A stretch of 64,000 bases of DNA from Chelonoidis abingdonii (Eukaryota > Chordata > Testudines > Testudinidae), in assembly GCF_003597395.2 (NCBI RefSeq), contig NC_133777.1, positions 14,111,917-14,175,916 on the forward strand. Reading direction: 5' to 3'. Under the pieces are notes generated by a model. The model saw nothing but the letters and a program-made list of their open reading frames with translations, was not told where the DNA came from and made no database searches. Within the stretch, counting starts at the first letter, position 1. Every line of letters starts with the position of its first letter. The translations under genes were made by a program, and so were the position numbers. Shown in pieces: positions 46,254-55,903 of this stretch.

Positions 46254-46536
46254 CGTAGAGCGACTGGATAGCGTAGTAGTTAAGAGCGCCGCCCTTTGAT
46301 ACGGGAGACCGCCCTTTGATACGAGAGACCGGGGTTCAAATCCTGGTTGGTACCCAACTTTCCAGTAGGGGTCCTTGGGCAAAAGACCCCCTAACGCTTC
46401 AGCTGCCTACCTCAAATATGAGAGTGACACGAACTAGGAGAGTCATGCCGGCTCGGACGTCGCCCGGATTAACAAGGTCCGCGCCAGATGTTGAGGAACC
46501 AGGACAATCTGACGATAAGTGGGCTACTGGAACAAA
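46254..46536 (+). mobile_element. R4/Dong-type LINE 5' head, copy 1
   Basis: Plus-strand head of the retrotransposon: tRNA-like promoter region (46265-46350), then TAGGGGTCCTTGGGCAAAAG and the start of the open frame with the peptide MRVTRTRRVMPARTSPGL to GQSDDKWATGTN. The same text is found inverted at 49600-49842 and again on the plus strand at 49843-50090. At 46536/46537 it breaks off and continues in the middle of the inverted C-terminal region of copy 2. Confidence 0.85.
46265..46350 (+). promoter_or_regulatory. tRNA-like Pol III A-box and B-box
   Basis: A-box match TAGCGTAGTAGT at 46269-46280 and perfect B-box match GGTTCAAATCC at 46333-46343. Between them a 20-nt unit, GCCCTTTGATACGNGAGACC, is present twice in tandem (46311 boundary). 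Without one unit the box spacing would be close to that of a tRNA. This could drive Pol III transcription of a SINE, or be the promoter of the LINE. I do not assign a specific tRNA. Confidence 0.6.
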
Positions 46537-46542
46537 TCTTCT

Positions 46543-47100
46543 GGACAGAGAGCTCTGATGTTGTTCCTGGGATCTGTTGGAGCCACTCACCCAGCTTAGG
46601 AGTCACAGCCCCGAGGGCTCCTACCACCACTGGGACCACTTTGGCCTTCACTTTCCACATCCTCTCTCTAGTTCCTCTTTCAGGCCCTGGTACTTCTCCA
46701 GCTTCTCATATTCCTTCTTCCTGATGTTGCTGTCACTTGGCACTGCTATATCTATCACCACCGCTGTCTTCTGCTCCTTGTCTATTACCACGATGTCTGG
46801 TTGATTGGCCAGTACCTGCCTGTCCGTCTGGATCTGGAAGTCCCACAGAATCTTAGCCCTGCTATTCTCCACAACCTTCTGTGGAATCTCCCATCTGGTC
46901 TTGGAGGGTCTAGCCCATACGCTGTGCAGATGTTCCTGTACACAATGCCAGCCACTTGGTTGTGCCGTTCAGTGTATGCTGTTCCTGCCTGCATCTTACA
47001 TCCTGCCACTATGTGTTGGACTGTCTCTGAGGCCTCTCTGCACAGTCTGCACCTTGGGTCCTCTCTAGTGTGGTAGACCCCTGCTTCAATGGATCTGGTG
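46543..47100 (-). pseudogene. R4 ORF, zinc knuckle and restriction-like endonuclease
   Basis: Minus-strand pieces: CRLCREASETVQHIVAGC (a CxxC-H-C zinc knuckle) in 46995-47060, RNICTAYGLDPPRPDG, then QPDIVVIDKEQKTAVVIDIA and VPSDSNIRKKEYEKLEKYQG in 46680-46800. The PD followed by D in VVIDIA fits the restriction-like nuclease core that cuts the target. After VPVVVGALGAVTPKLGEWLQ and TTSELSVQK the copy is cut off at the inverted join. Frameshifts near 46800 and 46680 make it inactive. Confidence 0.82.
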
Positions 47101-47136
47101 CTCAGTGCCTGTTCCTGTGCTGCTATGATCAGTGCC

Positions 47137-47780
47137 TCAGTGCTGTCTTTTTAGTCCAGCCCTTTCCAGCCACTGGTAGGATTTCCCAATGTCAGCCACC
47201 TCAGCTATCTGTCGATGGTACATCCCATGAAGGGTCTTGTCTTGCCATGGCACTTCTTCTGCTTGGTCTTCCTCCCATGTCTGCTGCTGCCTCAGGCATT
47301 CTCTCAGCAGCTCATCTTTGGGGGCCATCTTACTGATGTACTCCTGGATGTTCCGGGTTTCATCCAGGACAGTGGCTTTGACGCTCACCAAGCCCCGCCC
47401 GCCTTCTTTCCGGCTGGTATACAGTCTCTGGGTGTTGGACTTGGGGTGGAAACCTCCGTGCATTGTGAGGAGCTTCCGGGTTTTCACATCGGCAGCCTCC
47501 ATGTCCTCCTTTGGCCAGCTCACTATACCGGCAGGGTATCTGATGACCGGCAGGGCGTATCCGTTGATGGCGTGGATCTTGTTCTTCCCACTGAGCTGGC
47601 TCTTCAGGACCTGTCTTATCCTTTGGTGATACTTGGATGTTGCTGTCTTCCTGCTTCCTCATCGTGGTTTCCATGTGACTGTGGGACGCCAAGGTACTTG
47701 TAGCTGGTCTGTATGTCTGCTATGTGGCCCGCTGGTAGTTCCACCCCATCAGTCTTGACTACTACCTTCCCTCTCTTCAC
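47137..47780 (-). pseudogene. R4 ORF, region between RT and endonuclease, frameshifted
   Basis: Directly after the RT frame the protein continues in other frames. Pieces include VELPAGHIADIQTSYKYLGV (around 47700), then IRYPAGIVSWPKEDMEAADV, KTRKLLTMHGGFHPKSNTQR and LYTSRKEGGRGLVSVK (47350-47560). The conserved KLLTMHGGFHP and RKEGGRGL blocks are typical of the region between RT and nuclease in R2/R4-type proteins. At least two frameshifts lie in this part, and a stop follows LERAGLKRQH at 47137. Confidence 0.8.
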
Positions 47781-49363
47781 TACCATCCGGCACACTTCTC
47801 CAGTCCGAATGACATCCCGATATCCTCACTGTAGATCCGCGTCAGGTGGATTAGCGAGTCGATGTCTCGTTCATTCTTAGCATACAGCTTGATGTCATCC
47901 ATGTAGAGGAGGTGGCTGATGGTAGTTCCACTCCTGAACCTGTACCCGTATCCAGTCCTTGTGATTATCTGGCTGAGGGGGTTTAAGCCTATGCAGAACA
48001 GCAGCGGGGACAGTGCATCACCTTGGTATATGCCGCACTTGATGGCCACTTGTGCAAGCTGCCTTGAGTTGACTTCTAGTGTTGTCTTCCATAGTCCCAT
48101 TGAGTTCTTGAGGAAGGTCCTTAGTGTCCTGTTGACTTTGTATAGCGCCAGACATTCACAGATCCACGTGTGCGGCATTGAGTCATAGGCTTTCCTGTAG
48201 TCAATCCAGGCTGTGCTCAGATTGGTCTGTCTAGACCTTGAGTCTTGGGCGACTGCTCTATCTATGAGCAACTGGTGTTTTGAGCCTCTGGTGTTGTTCC
48301 CAATGCCCTTCTGAGCTGTGCTCATGTACTGGCCCATGTGGTCCTGTAGCTTGGCAGCTATGATGCCTGATAAGACTTTCCATGTTGTGGGGAGGCAGGT
48401 TATTGGCCGGTAGTTGGCCGGTTCTGTCCCCTTGCAGGGGTCTTTCATGATCAGCACTGTCCTTCCTTGTGTTAGCCAGTTTGGGTGGGAGCCTGCTGCT
48501 AGCAGCTGGTTCATCTGTGCTGCTAGGCGTTCATGCACTGCTGTTAGTTTCTTTAGCCAGTAGGTGTGGATCATGTCTGGTCCAGGTGCTGTCCAGCTCT
48601 TCATGTTCTTGACCCGCTGCTGGATGTCTTCTACTGTGATGGTGACTGGTTTCTGTTCTGGGAGATTGCTGTGCTCTGTTCTCAGGTCCTGCAGCCACTT
48701 TGCACTGGTGTTATGAGTCTTCTCTTTCTCCCATATGTTCTTCTTCCAGTACTGTTCAGTTTCTGCTGCTGGTGGCTCTGCTGTTATTGTGTTGTTGCAC
48801 TGCAGTTGGGAGTACACCTTGGATGGTTCTTTGGAGAACAGGGCATTTACTTTTTTGGCCTCTGCTTCTCTAGTGTATCTCCTTAGCCTGGTAGCCAGTG
48901 CTGTGAGCCTTTGTTTAGCAGTCTCTAGGGCTTCAGATGGAGTCAGGCCCTTGTATTTTTTCAGTAGCCGAGTCTTATCCTTAATCTCTACACCCTTCTG
49001 TAGTTCCACCAGCTGACTAACTTCTCTCCGAGTCGCCTTGATCTTATCCTCCAACCTCATTTTCCAGGGTGGGTACATACTGTTGTTCTTCTTGATCGTG
49101 TAGCCAAGCATCTCCAGGATTACAGAGGCTGTAGCGTATACCAGTTCATTGGTTTGAGTTATGGTGGTAGTAGGGATTGTCATGAGGGCTCTATTGGCAT
49201 CTTCTAACATACTATCTGATGGTACTTCTCCACTGAGCCTTGGTAATCGGTCTCGAGGATTGACTGTAGCTAGTTTTTCCATGATCTTATGCCTCATATC
49301 AGCTGCTGTGCTCTGCAATGGAGGGGGTGGCAGTGAAGTTTCAGCTTCAGGTGTGGGCTGCAC
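47780..49363 (-). CDS. R4/Dong-type reverse transcriptase (retrotransposon ORF fragment)
   Basis: The longest open frame of the window, 527 codons. Residues 1-240 are charged and helical with no recognised fold. Reverse transcriptase motifs follow: APGPDMI (259-265), NYRPITCLPTTWKVLSG (317-333), AWIDYRKAYDSMPH (385-398, first catalytic Asp), GIYQGDALSPLLF (444-456) and LLYMDDIKLYA (485-495, catalytic YMDD pair). The enzyme would copy element RNA at a nicked target. All seen catalytic residues are intact. The frame stops just after GLEKCAGW, before the thumb and the nuclease region, so it is not a complete protein. The start codon given is simply the first Met after an upstream stop; the native protein begins further upstream. 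No relation to a host gene. Confidence 0.9.
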   Translation of the reverse strand: MQPTPEAETSLPPPPLQSTAADMRHKIMEKLATVNPRDRLPRLSGEVPSDSMLEDANRALMTIPTTTITQTNELVYATASVILEMLGYTIKKNNSMYPPWKMRLEDKIKATRREVSQLVELQKGVEIKDKTRLLKKYKGLTPSEALETAKQRLTALATRLRRYTREAEAKKVNALFSKEPSKVYSQLQCNNTITAEPPAAETEQYWKKNIWEKEKTHNTSAKWLQDLRTEHSNLPEQKPVTITVEDIQQRVKNMKSWTAPGPDMIHTYWLKKLTAVHERLAAQMNQLLAAGSHPNWLTQGRTVLIMKDPCKGTEPANYRPITCLPTTWKVLSGIIAAKLQDHMGQYMSTAQKGIGNNTRGSKHQLLIDRAVAQDSRSRQTNLSTAWIDYRKAYDSMPHTWICECLALYKVNRTLRTFLKNSMGLWKTTLEVNSRQLAQVAIKCGIYQGDALSPLLFCIGLNPLSQIITRTGYGYRFRSGTTISHLLYMDDIKLYAKNERDIDSLIHLTRIYSEDIGMSFGLEKCAGW

Positions 49364-49423
49364 ACATCCACTTGTTCTTCCAGGTCTTCTTGAGTCTGGG
49401 ATGTAATGTGGAGTTGGTCTATC

Positions 49424-49738
49424 TCAAGCTGTGAGAGCAGCTTCCTCTTTTACTATGTTGAAGCGTTGGGTAACTAGCTGTTTCTCAGTAAGTGTGTGTG
49501 GATGTAGGTCTTTTGTCCATCCACAGTCCCTCATACGTTTCATATATCCCCTCTCATTAGGTCTACTGTTGTAGTAGCATTCCATCAATTCCAGGTTCTC
49601 TTGTCTCGTCCATGAATGGTTTGTTCCAGTAGCCCACTTATCGTCAGATTGTCCTGGTTCCTCAACATCTGGCGCGGACCTTGTTAATCCGGGCGACGTC
49701 CGAGCCGGCATGACTCTCCTAGTTCGTGTCACTCTCAT
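49424..49738 (-). pseudogene. R4 ORF, N-terminal domain
   Basis: About 104 codons. It opens with an Arg-rich segment (MRVTRTRRVMPARTS) and continues with TRQENLELMECYYNSRP and GYMKRMRDCGW, a Myb-like helix pattern found at the N-terminus of R4/Dong-type proteins, where it is thought to help target binding. The frame ends at a stop near 49424, about 60 bp before the start of the long frame. A small indel or a point stop there separates what was probably one ORF. Confidence 0.7.
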
Positions 49739-49824
49739 ATTTGAGGTAGGCAGGTGAAGCGTTAGGGGGTCTTTTGCCCAAGGACCCCTACTGGAAAGTT
49801 GGTACCAACCGGATTTGAACCCCG

Positions 49825-49860
49825 GTCTCTCGTATCAAAGGGCCCTTTGATACGAGAGAC
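49825..49860. repeat. Perfect 36-bp palindrome at head-to-head join
   Basis: GTCTCTCGTATCAAAGGG and its inverse meet with no spacer, centre between 49842 and 49843. Outside the core the inverted match goes on for about 230 bp on each side with small indels. Both heads stop at the same point, CCTTTGATACGAG, within the tRNA-like part, so both lack the A-box. Confidence 0.9.
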
Positions 49861-50894
49861 TCGGGGTTCAAATCCTGGGTTGGTACCCAACTTTCCAGTA
49901 GGGGTCCTTGGGCAAAGAAGACCCCCTAACGCTTCACCTGCCTACCTCAAATATGAGAGTGACACGGAACTAGGAGAGTCATGCCAGTCGGAGGGACGTC
50001 GCCCGGATTAACAAGGTCTGCTGAGAGATGTTGAGGAACCAGGACAATCTGACGATAAGTGGGTACTGGAACAAACCATTCATGGATGACCACAAGATAC
50101 CTGGAATTGCTGATGGAATGCTACTACAACAGGGCTAGACCTAATGAGAGGGGATGCATAGGTGAGGGGACTGATGGATGGACAAACAGACCTGAGCACA
50201 GATGATTGAAAACAGCTAGTTACCAACGCTTCAACAGAGTAAAGAGGTGCAGCTGCTGCACAGAGGCCTCAGATAGACCAACTCACATAGTCCAGACTCA
50301 AGAAGATGGAAGAACAGCATGCATGTGCGGCACAACCTGAAACTTCTGGCCCACCATTGTGTAGCTGGAACCATGAACTGGGCTACAGCATTTTTACAGA
50401 ACATCTGCACGGTATGGGCTAGACCCTCCCAAGACCAGATGGGAGATTCCACAGAAGGTTGTGGAGAATAGCAGGGCTAAGATTCTGTGGGACTTCCAGA
50501 TCCAGACGACAGGCAGGTACTGGCCAATCAACCAGACATCGTGGTAATAGACAAGGAGCAGAAGACAGCGGTGGTGATAGATATAGCAGTGCCAAGTGAC
50601 AGCAACATCAGGAAGAAGGAATATGAGAAGCTGGAGAAGTACCAGGCCTGAAAGAGGAACTAGAGAGGATGTGGAAAGTGAAGGCCAAAGTGGTCCCAGT
50701 GTGGTAGGAGCACTCGGGGCTGTGACTCCTAAGCTGGGTGAGTGGCTCCAACAGATCCCAGGAACAACATCAGAGCTCTCTGTCCAGAAGAGTGCAGGTG
50801 CTAGGAACAGCTAAGATACTGCGCAGAACCCTCAAACTCCCAGGCCTCTGGTAGAGGACCCGAGGTTGAGGAAGACACATACCACCCATAGGGG
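49843..50894 (+). mobile_element. R4/Dong-type LINE, internally deleted copy 3
   Basis: Plus strand: head with B-box GGTTCAAATCC (49865-49875), N-terminal text to about 50190, then a blurred junction, then the nuclease end (50400-50830) and the 3' tail to 50894, followed by TA repeats. The reverse transcriptase is absent. The 3' end (GCTAAGATACTGCGCAGAAC, CCCAGGCCTCTGGTAGAGGA) is the tail missing from copy 2. Many single-base gaps compared with copy 2 break all frames. Confidence 0.85.
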
Positions 50895-50908
50895 TGAGAG
50901 GGGAATTT

Positions 50909-50913
<5 letters not shown>

Positions 50914-50943
<30 letters not shown>
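50914..50943. repeat. TA microsatellite right of the R4 element
   Basis: About 15 TA units directly after the 3' tail and a short T-run. Confidence 0.95.
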
Positions 50944-50946
<3 letters not shown>

Positions 50947-51639
50947 TACATTAGCTGTGGCTCATGCAGGAATTATGCCCCTTTAAAAAGAATTTGAAAA
51001 ACAAACAGACAGTGCATGTGCTGAGTGGCTAATTGTCTAACATAGCCTCTTGGCACTCTAATGTATTTGTTTTGCAAAAACACGATAGGGCATGGTCCAC
51101 ACGAGGGGCAAAGTCCTCTGCAAAAAGCTAACTTTTTCAAAAACAAATCTCTGAAATGAGGTGAACAAACAATTAGTCGAAAGAAAGAGCAGTGCTGCAC
51201 TGGAACAGATGACTAGTCCATTAACTGTGCCGCTGGCATTAACCAATATGTGATGTCCCAGAGGAAGGCCAAAAGACTGCATAATGCACCTAACCAGTTG
51301 CACAGCACTGTAACTGCAAAAGAGAAAATCAATTCCTCTCTGACCCTGTGGTGATTAGACTATATCCTAAGCATTAATTTGAATTGCCCTCTCAACTTGC
51401 ATAACTGCAAATCATATTATTGTCCATAAAATACCCTGGATTTATAATTGAAAATCTTATAGCATTTGGCTAAAATAATCGGGGCTCAGCATGGTATTTT
51501 ATAAAAGTTGCTATATAAACAGACATGGGACTTCAGTACATTAAATAAGTTTACTGCACTGTGATTCCCCCCCTCCGCCCCTTTATTAGAGATTTGATCC
51601 TGCAAGGTGCTAAGCATTCTGACCTCTCTCAAGAGAAAA
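50944..51639. other. Unannotated stretch
   Basis: No feature recognised. Confidence 0.4.
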
Positions 51640-51760
51640 TATTTAAGTACATGCTTAACTTTAAGCACGAGTAGTTCCATGAGTTAAGCATGTACTTGAG
51701 TGCACTTGCTAGAAGGTGGCCAGAATGCCCAGTACAGTGCAGGATTGGGATCCAGATGTA
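51640..51760. repeat. AAGTACATGCTTAA-type old repeat
   Basis: TTAAGTACATGCTTAACTTT, then GAGTTAAGCATGTACTTGAG inverted. Same family as 62640-62952, an old amniote interspersed repeat of unclear class. Confidence 0.5.
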
Positions 51761-52740
51761 CAGATTAGGCCAATTTATGCTATACTCGTTGATAACCATG
51801 ACATATAATAAACAAAAAAACATGCAATAAAAGGCTGTGTTTCGTAAGAGGCAGAATCAAATACTATGAAAATCAAAACAAAATCCAAGGGCCATATTGT
51901 ACCGTTGATTTTTGAGTGCATAGTCCTGTTGAACTAAATGGGACATTCTGCTTCAAAACCAAGAGTAGGAAATAGCCCCTCATGAAAGATGTTGCCTAAA
52001 GTCTTTGACCCAAAAAGTCCACAAAGTCAGGCTGGGAACCTCAGCATTGTTGAACAGATACTGGTTTCAGTGAGTATGCTTAGGTCAGGAAGGTCTTATA
52101 TATTTTTGATGCTATTTGAGGAGAGTTGCTTTCTCAGAGTTCAGGTGTATTATTCAGTGAGGTCAGTTCTGATCTAGTCCTTGTGTTTCTAGTCAGTCGT
52201 ACGTGAGTAACTCCCTTCTATTAAACAAGATTATTCCTGATTTAAGCCAGTGCAAGATTAGCACTGGACCCACTATATTAATGTCTTGCCACAGAGATAT
52301 AAGCTTTTGGAACATGGTGGAGATGAAACCTTTAACATGCAGCATTTTATAGCCTCAGGCTTAGCCAAGTGATTAGATCCTACCTGAGTTTTAACCATTT
52401 TGTCCCATGCTTATTTTCCAAAGACATTCAATCAATCCACAATAATATGCTTGTGGTATTGTCTAAGGCTGTGCCACAGGCCCATGCTGTGTGCTGCCCC
52501 AAGAGAAGCCCAGGCAAGCAACTTTGACTCAACTATCACCATTCCTTTCCTGCTCACACATGACTTCCAAGTAGAAATAATCTGCTACTGGATTACTGCC
52601 ATTGACTGATGTGTAGGGTGAGTGGAACCAAACCTTTTTTTGCCCTCCTCCACCCCCCGTACAAAGTGATGGAGTACAGGGCATGCAACCCCCACCCTGG
52701 GCCTAGAGGTGCAATGCAGGGGAATGGAGATGGTCGTATT
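51761..52740. other. Unannotated stretch
   Basis: Nothing recognised. Confidence 0.4.
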
Positions 52741-52745
52741 CCTCC

Positions 52746-53369
52746 TGTAATGGGGTTACTTACCAGTAGGTTGCTCTGAGGATTAGCTCCTTCCCAGTTC
52801 AATGCTCCCTTATGTCACTCATTCACATGCCCTGCCATCCCTCCCTCTCTCTGACTCATTGTGCTCCCTCTTTGTGGCTTGGTTCTCCAGCCAGGTCACT
52901 ATGTGTTTTTTCCCCTTCAAGGTGTTAGCTACATCTCTCCACCCAAAATGGCAGTCTTCTCTCTCATTACCCAGACTGTGCCACATCCCGAGTGGCTGCC
53001 AGGGAACCTGGGTCTACCCTCTGTTCTGCATTCCAGCTCAGGGACAATCTGATCAGTAGCCTTGGTCTACAATGTTCCACCTTGCTGCCACCTCCTATTC
53101 TATTTCTCTCAGACTTCTGCTCTACTGCCCATCTGGCTAAACCCATTCTTCAGAGCTTCCATCTCCATCTTTCCTTCCTTCCCTCTCTAACATCCGGAGA
53201 GTAGCTACCGGCTCCTTCACGACACTTTCTGGCTTTATACTAGTCCTGCCTGTTCCCTCTCAGCAGGGCTCCATCACAGCCACTCTTTCAATCCCTGGCT
53301 CTCCCTCAGATGCAGTTTATTAGGTTAACTAACCTAATTTAATGTGCTCTGCCTTATGTGGGGTGGCCA
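52746..53369. mobile_element. Solo LTR with 5-bp TSD CCTCC
   Basis: Starts TGTAATGGGGTTACTTACC and ends TTATGTGGGGTGGCCA. CCTCC flanks it on both sides (52741-52745 and 53370-53374). Length 624 bp, pyrimidine-rich on the plus strand, which produces several overlapping Leu/Ser/Pro-rich frames (52802-53204) that are not genes. No internal sequence is left. Confidence 0.75.
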
Positions 53370-53374
53370 CCTCC

Positions 53375-54728
53375 ATAACATCCCCACATAGCTGGGCCAA
53401 AATCTGACCCTGTATATTTTTCTGATATCCAGATACTTGTCTTGTTTAATTATTTTCTGCATGTATTTCACTTTAAAAAAAACTACAGTCTTTAAGAGCC
53501 TGATCCAAACAGGCTTCAATATAGCCTTTGGGTCAATCCCTTTTTAAAGTGGTTACGAAAGCATATGACGTGGATCCCAAGTTCAATATCATTTTTGCAA
53601 AATTTCCCTTTCTATGTAATTCATACAAAAGCATCTGGTTTAGAGGCCGAATATCCAAACATAGAGATATTGGCTCAAATGAAGAGTCATAAAAAAATCA
53701 GTCTATGAAGCTATTTGTATGACTGGACTTCCATTTGTGCCCAGAGTCTCAGCTGGTGCAGGCACAGCCCTGCTGACATCCGTGGAGCTGCACCAACTTG
53801 CACCTAGTGCGGATCTGGTCATTAATGTGAAACAGCTACCAACTAGGCAGGTCGCAGACTCCGTTTAAATCTGAGTCAAAGATAGAAATTTACAGAAAAT
53901 GCTAATTGTGGGGAACATTTGCAGCTGGCTCCTATGAAGCACAGACGGCAAATGACACTGCAAGCTGTGTGTGTTTGCACTGCGAAGGAGCAACAAGCAG
54001 ATTGGCAAGATTTTTTTTTTAAGTGATCTTGAAATGACATAAGATTGATGACACATGCATTATGCAGATGTGGATGAAGTGATTTGTGGGTCACATGCTT
54101 CCAGAAACCCATTATACAGCTCCCTTTAAATAATTAAGCACAGAAAATTTTACCTCTGCAAAGCTAATCAGGATTATTTTAGTACCCAAAGGATTCCCTG
54201 TTGTTCCTAATTGCCAAAGATAAAGCTAAACAAGTCTTCAAAGTTCATGTTCTCCTGATCATGGGAACATTGCCCTGCCTATCATTATGAATTTCATGGA
54301 TGCTACTATGTTTTTTTAAGACATTTCTTAACAGCATTCCCAATAGCACTGCACGTGCTAATTTCCTAGTGCTGTGGTTTCATTCACAAAAGTTTCCTAA
54401 TCTGATATCTTCAGAATTTAGCAGAGCCCTAACTACATTTGTTAGTGGGGTAAGGAACACACCACAGATTTTTTTTGTCATTCTCATAGGCTACTTTCCT
54501 TGTTTAAATTTCTTGGCAATAACGAGCCAGATTTAAAAACAAAGCCAGTTAAGAATACAAAAAATATTTCAAGTCATATTATAAAGAGCTATATTGTACC
54601 ATTGATTTTAAGTAGAACTCACCACTGGGCTCAGTGGATTTATGCTAGATGAAAGTTAGCTTTGAATGGACAGCTAGTAGCCCAAGGAACTTAAAGCACT
54701 GTGTAAAGTTTTAAGATAGAGTGCCATT
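53375..54728. other. Unannotated stretch
   Basis: About 1.35 kb, mixed composition. No gene or repeat is recognised. Confidence 0.4.
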
Positions 54729-55903
54729 GGGCCAGATTTTCAGTTGATGTAAACTAATCTGATGTCAGTGTAAAGGGACTGTTGCCCCCTTACTAACATT
54801 CGGTGAGGGTGTTTTGGTTGGTTAGTTCCCAGCACCAATAGAGGGGGGAGGGATCAATGGGAAATCAGGACCCTGAGACTGACAGTCCCCAGGAACAGTG
54901 GGGAGAGGCCAATGCTCCAGGTCAGCCTGATTGACAGGTTGGGCAGGCTAATCAGGGAGTCAGGAGGCTAGGGTATGTCCCATCCTCTTTGTGAACTGGG
55001 TCAGACAGAGTGGGGCCGAGCTAAGGAGAAAGCAGGGGCCCAAGCTGAGCTGGGGAGCAGAGCCCTGCCAGATCCAGAGGGCCAGAAAAGCAGCCACGGA
55101 GCCAGAGACACAGCCCAGGGAGGGCAGATCCTGTGCTGGGAGCAGAGCTGCAGCCACAGAGCCAGGACCTTGGGCAAAGGGTCCAGCGCAAAAAGACACC
55201 TCTAGCCAAGGGTCCTTGCAGGGTCCTTGGGAGGGGGATCTTAACCCGACTGGGGGCTGATGCGGGGAAGAAGGGTCCCACCATCCAAAGCCTGGAGGTG
55301 TGTGGCCACCACCATTGCAAGTGTCCAACCCACAGCATGCCTGCAGCACTGCCAGAGCCTGAGATGGAAACCTGGGACCTACAAGGAACAGACTGTGAAG
55401 TGCCCTGATGTCCAGAGACACTGTTTGTAATGTTCCCTGCCACAGAGCAGGGTGATGTGTTTTCCTTTAACCTTTCCCATTTTTCCTTAGTCTTTTCTTT
55501 AAATTAATTGTTAATTAAACAACTTGTATTTGTTTTAAATTGTATGAAATAACCAGTGGGTCAGGGAGGTGCCCAGTGCAGAGAGAGTACCCTGGAGTGG
55601 GGACACCCTAGCCCCTGTTCTAGGTAACCACAGCAGGGTTGGGGGTTGATCCCACCAGGAATCCTGGGCCCAGCTTTGTCGGGGTTGTGAGGGCTCTGCC
55701 AGACAGGAGAGTGGAAGGGGAGTCCTCAAGGGCAGGGAGGCCTCTGGTTAAAGGAAGTGGGAGTGAGGACTCAGATCCTTTTGCTAGCCCACTTCACCGG
55801 GGTAGTGCAGAAGCCAGGAAAGTTCCCCACAATAGCGGGACCATTTCCCCAGCTTATATCAGTAATGGAACTATAAGATTTATACCAGTGGAGGACTAGC
55901 CCT
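54729..55903. mobile_element. Small MITE (GGGCCAGAT arms) split by a solo LTR
   Basis: Left arm 54729-54768 begins GGGCCAGATTTTCAGTTGAT. Right arm 55863-55903 ends ATTTATACCAGTGGAGGACT AGCCCT, its inverse. The solo LTR at 54769-55858 lies between. This is the second interrupted copy of the MITE family. Confidence 0.7.
54769..55858 (+). mobile_element. Solo LTR, family A copy 2
   Basis: Starts TGTAAAGGGACTGTTGCCCC and ends GCTTATA, with TCAG on both sides (54765-54768, 55859-55862). Length 1090 bp. It is the inverted relative of 26209-27438, sharing CCACAGAGCAGGGTGATGTG, GGTCAGGGAGGTGCCCAGTG and GCCAGGAAAGTTCCCCAC. The terminal CA has become TA. Overlapping frames at 54960-55443 lie in its 5' half and are not genes. 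Different TSDs show that the two copies are separate insertions and not a segmental duplication. Confidence 0.85.

Larger units (their letters stand above)
46537..49842 (-). mobile_element. R4/Dong-type LINE, near full-length, copy 2
   Basis: Reading on the minus strand: head with B-box (49811-49821), N-terminal domain (49424-49738), reverse transcriptase frame (47780-49363), a connecting region (47137-47780), a zinc knuckle and a restriction-like endonuclease (46543-47100). This is the domain order of the R2/R4/Dong group, which has one ORF with a C-terminal PD-D/E-type nuclease. The frame is broken at about 49430, at about 47780 and several times after. The last codons and the 3' tail are missing at the join at 46536. 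Confidence 0.88.

Noticed and set aside
46265..46350. Functional tRNA gene
   Set aside because: Both promoter boxes are present, but the duplicated 20-nt unit disrupts the anticodon arm, and the sequence runs on into a retrotransposon.
46399..47703. Plus-strand frames of up to 162 codons
   Set aside because: These are antisense shadows of the minus-strand R4 protein, whose motifs are clear on the other strand.
54960..55443. Minus-strand frames of 140-153 codons
   Set aside because: They are the same LTR family in opposite orientation; frames are not conserved between the two copies.
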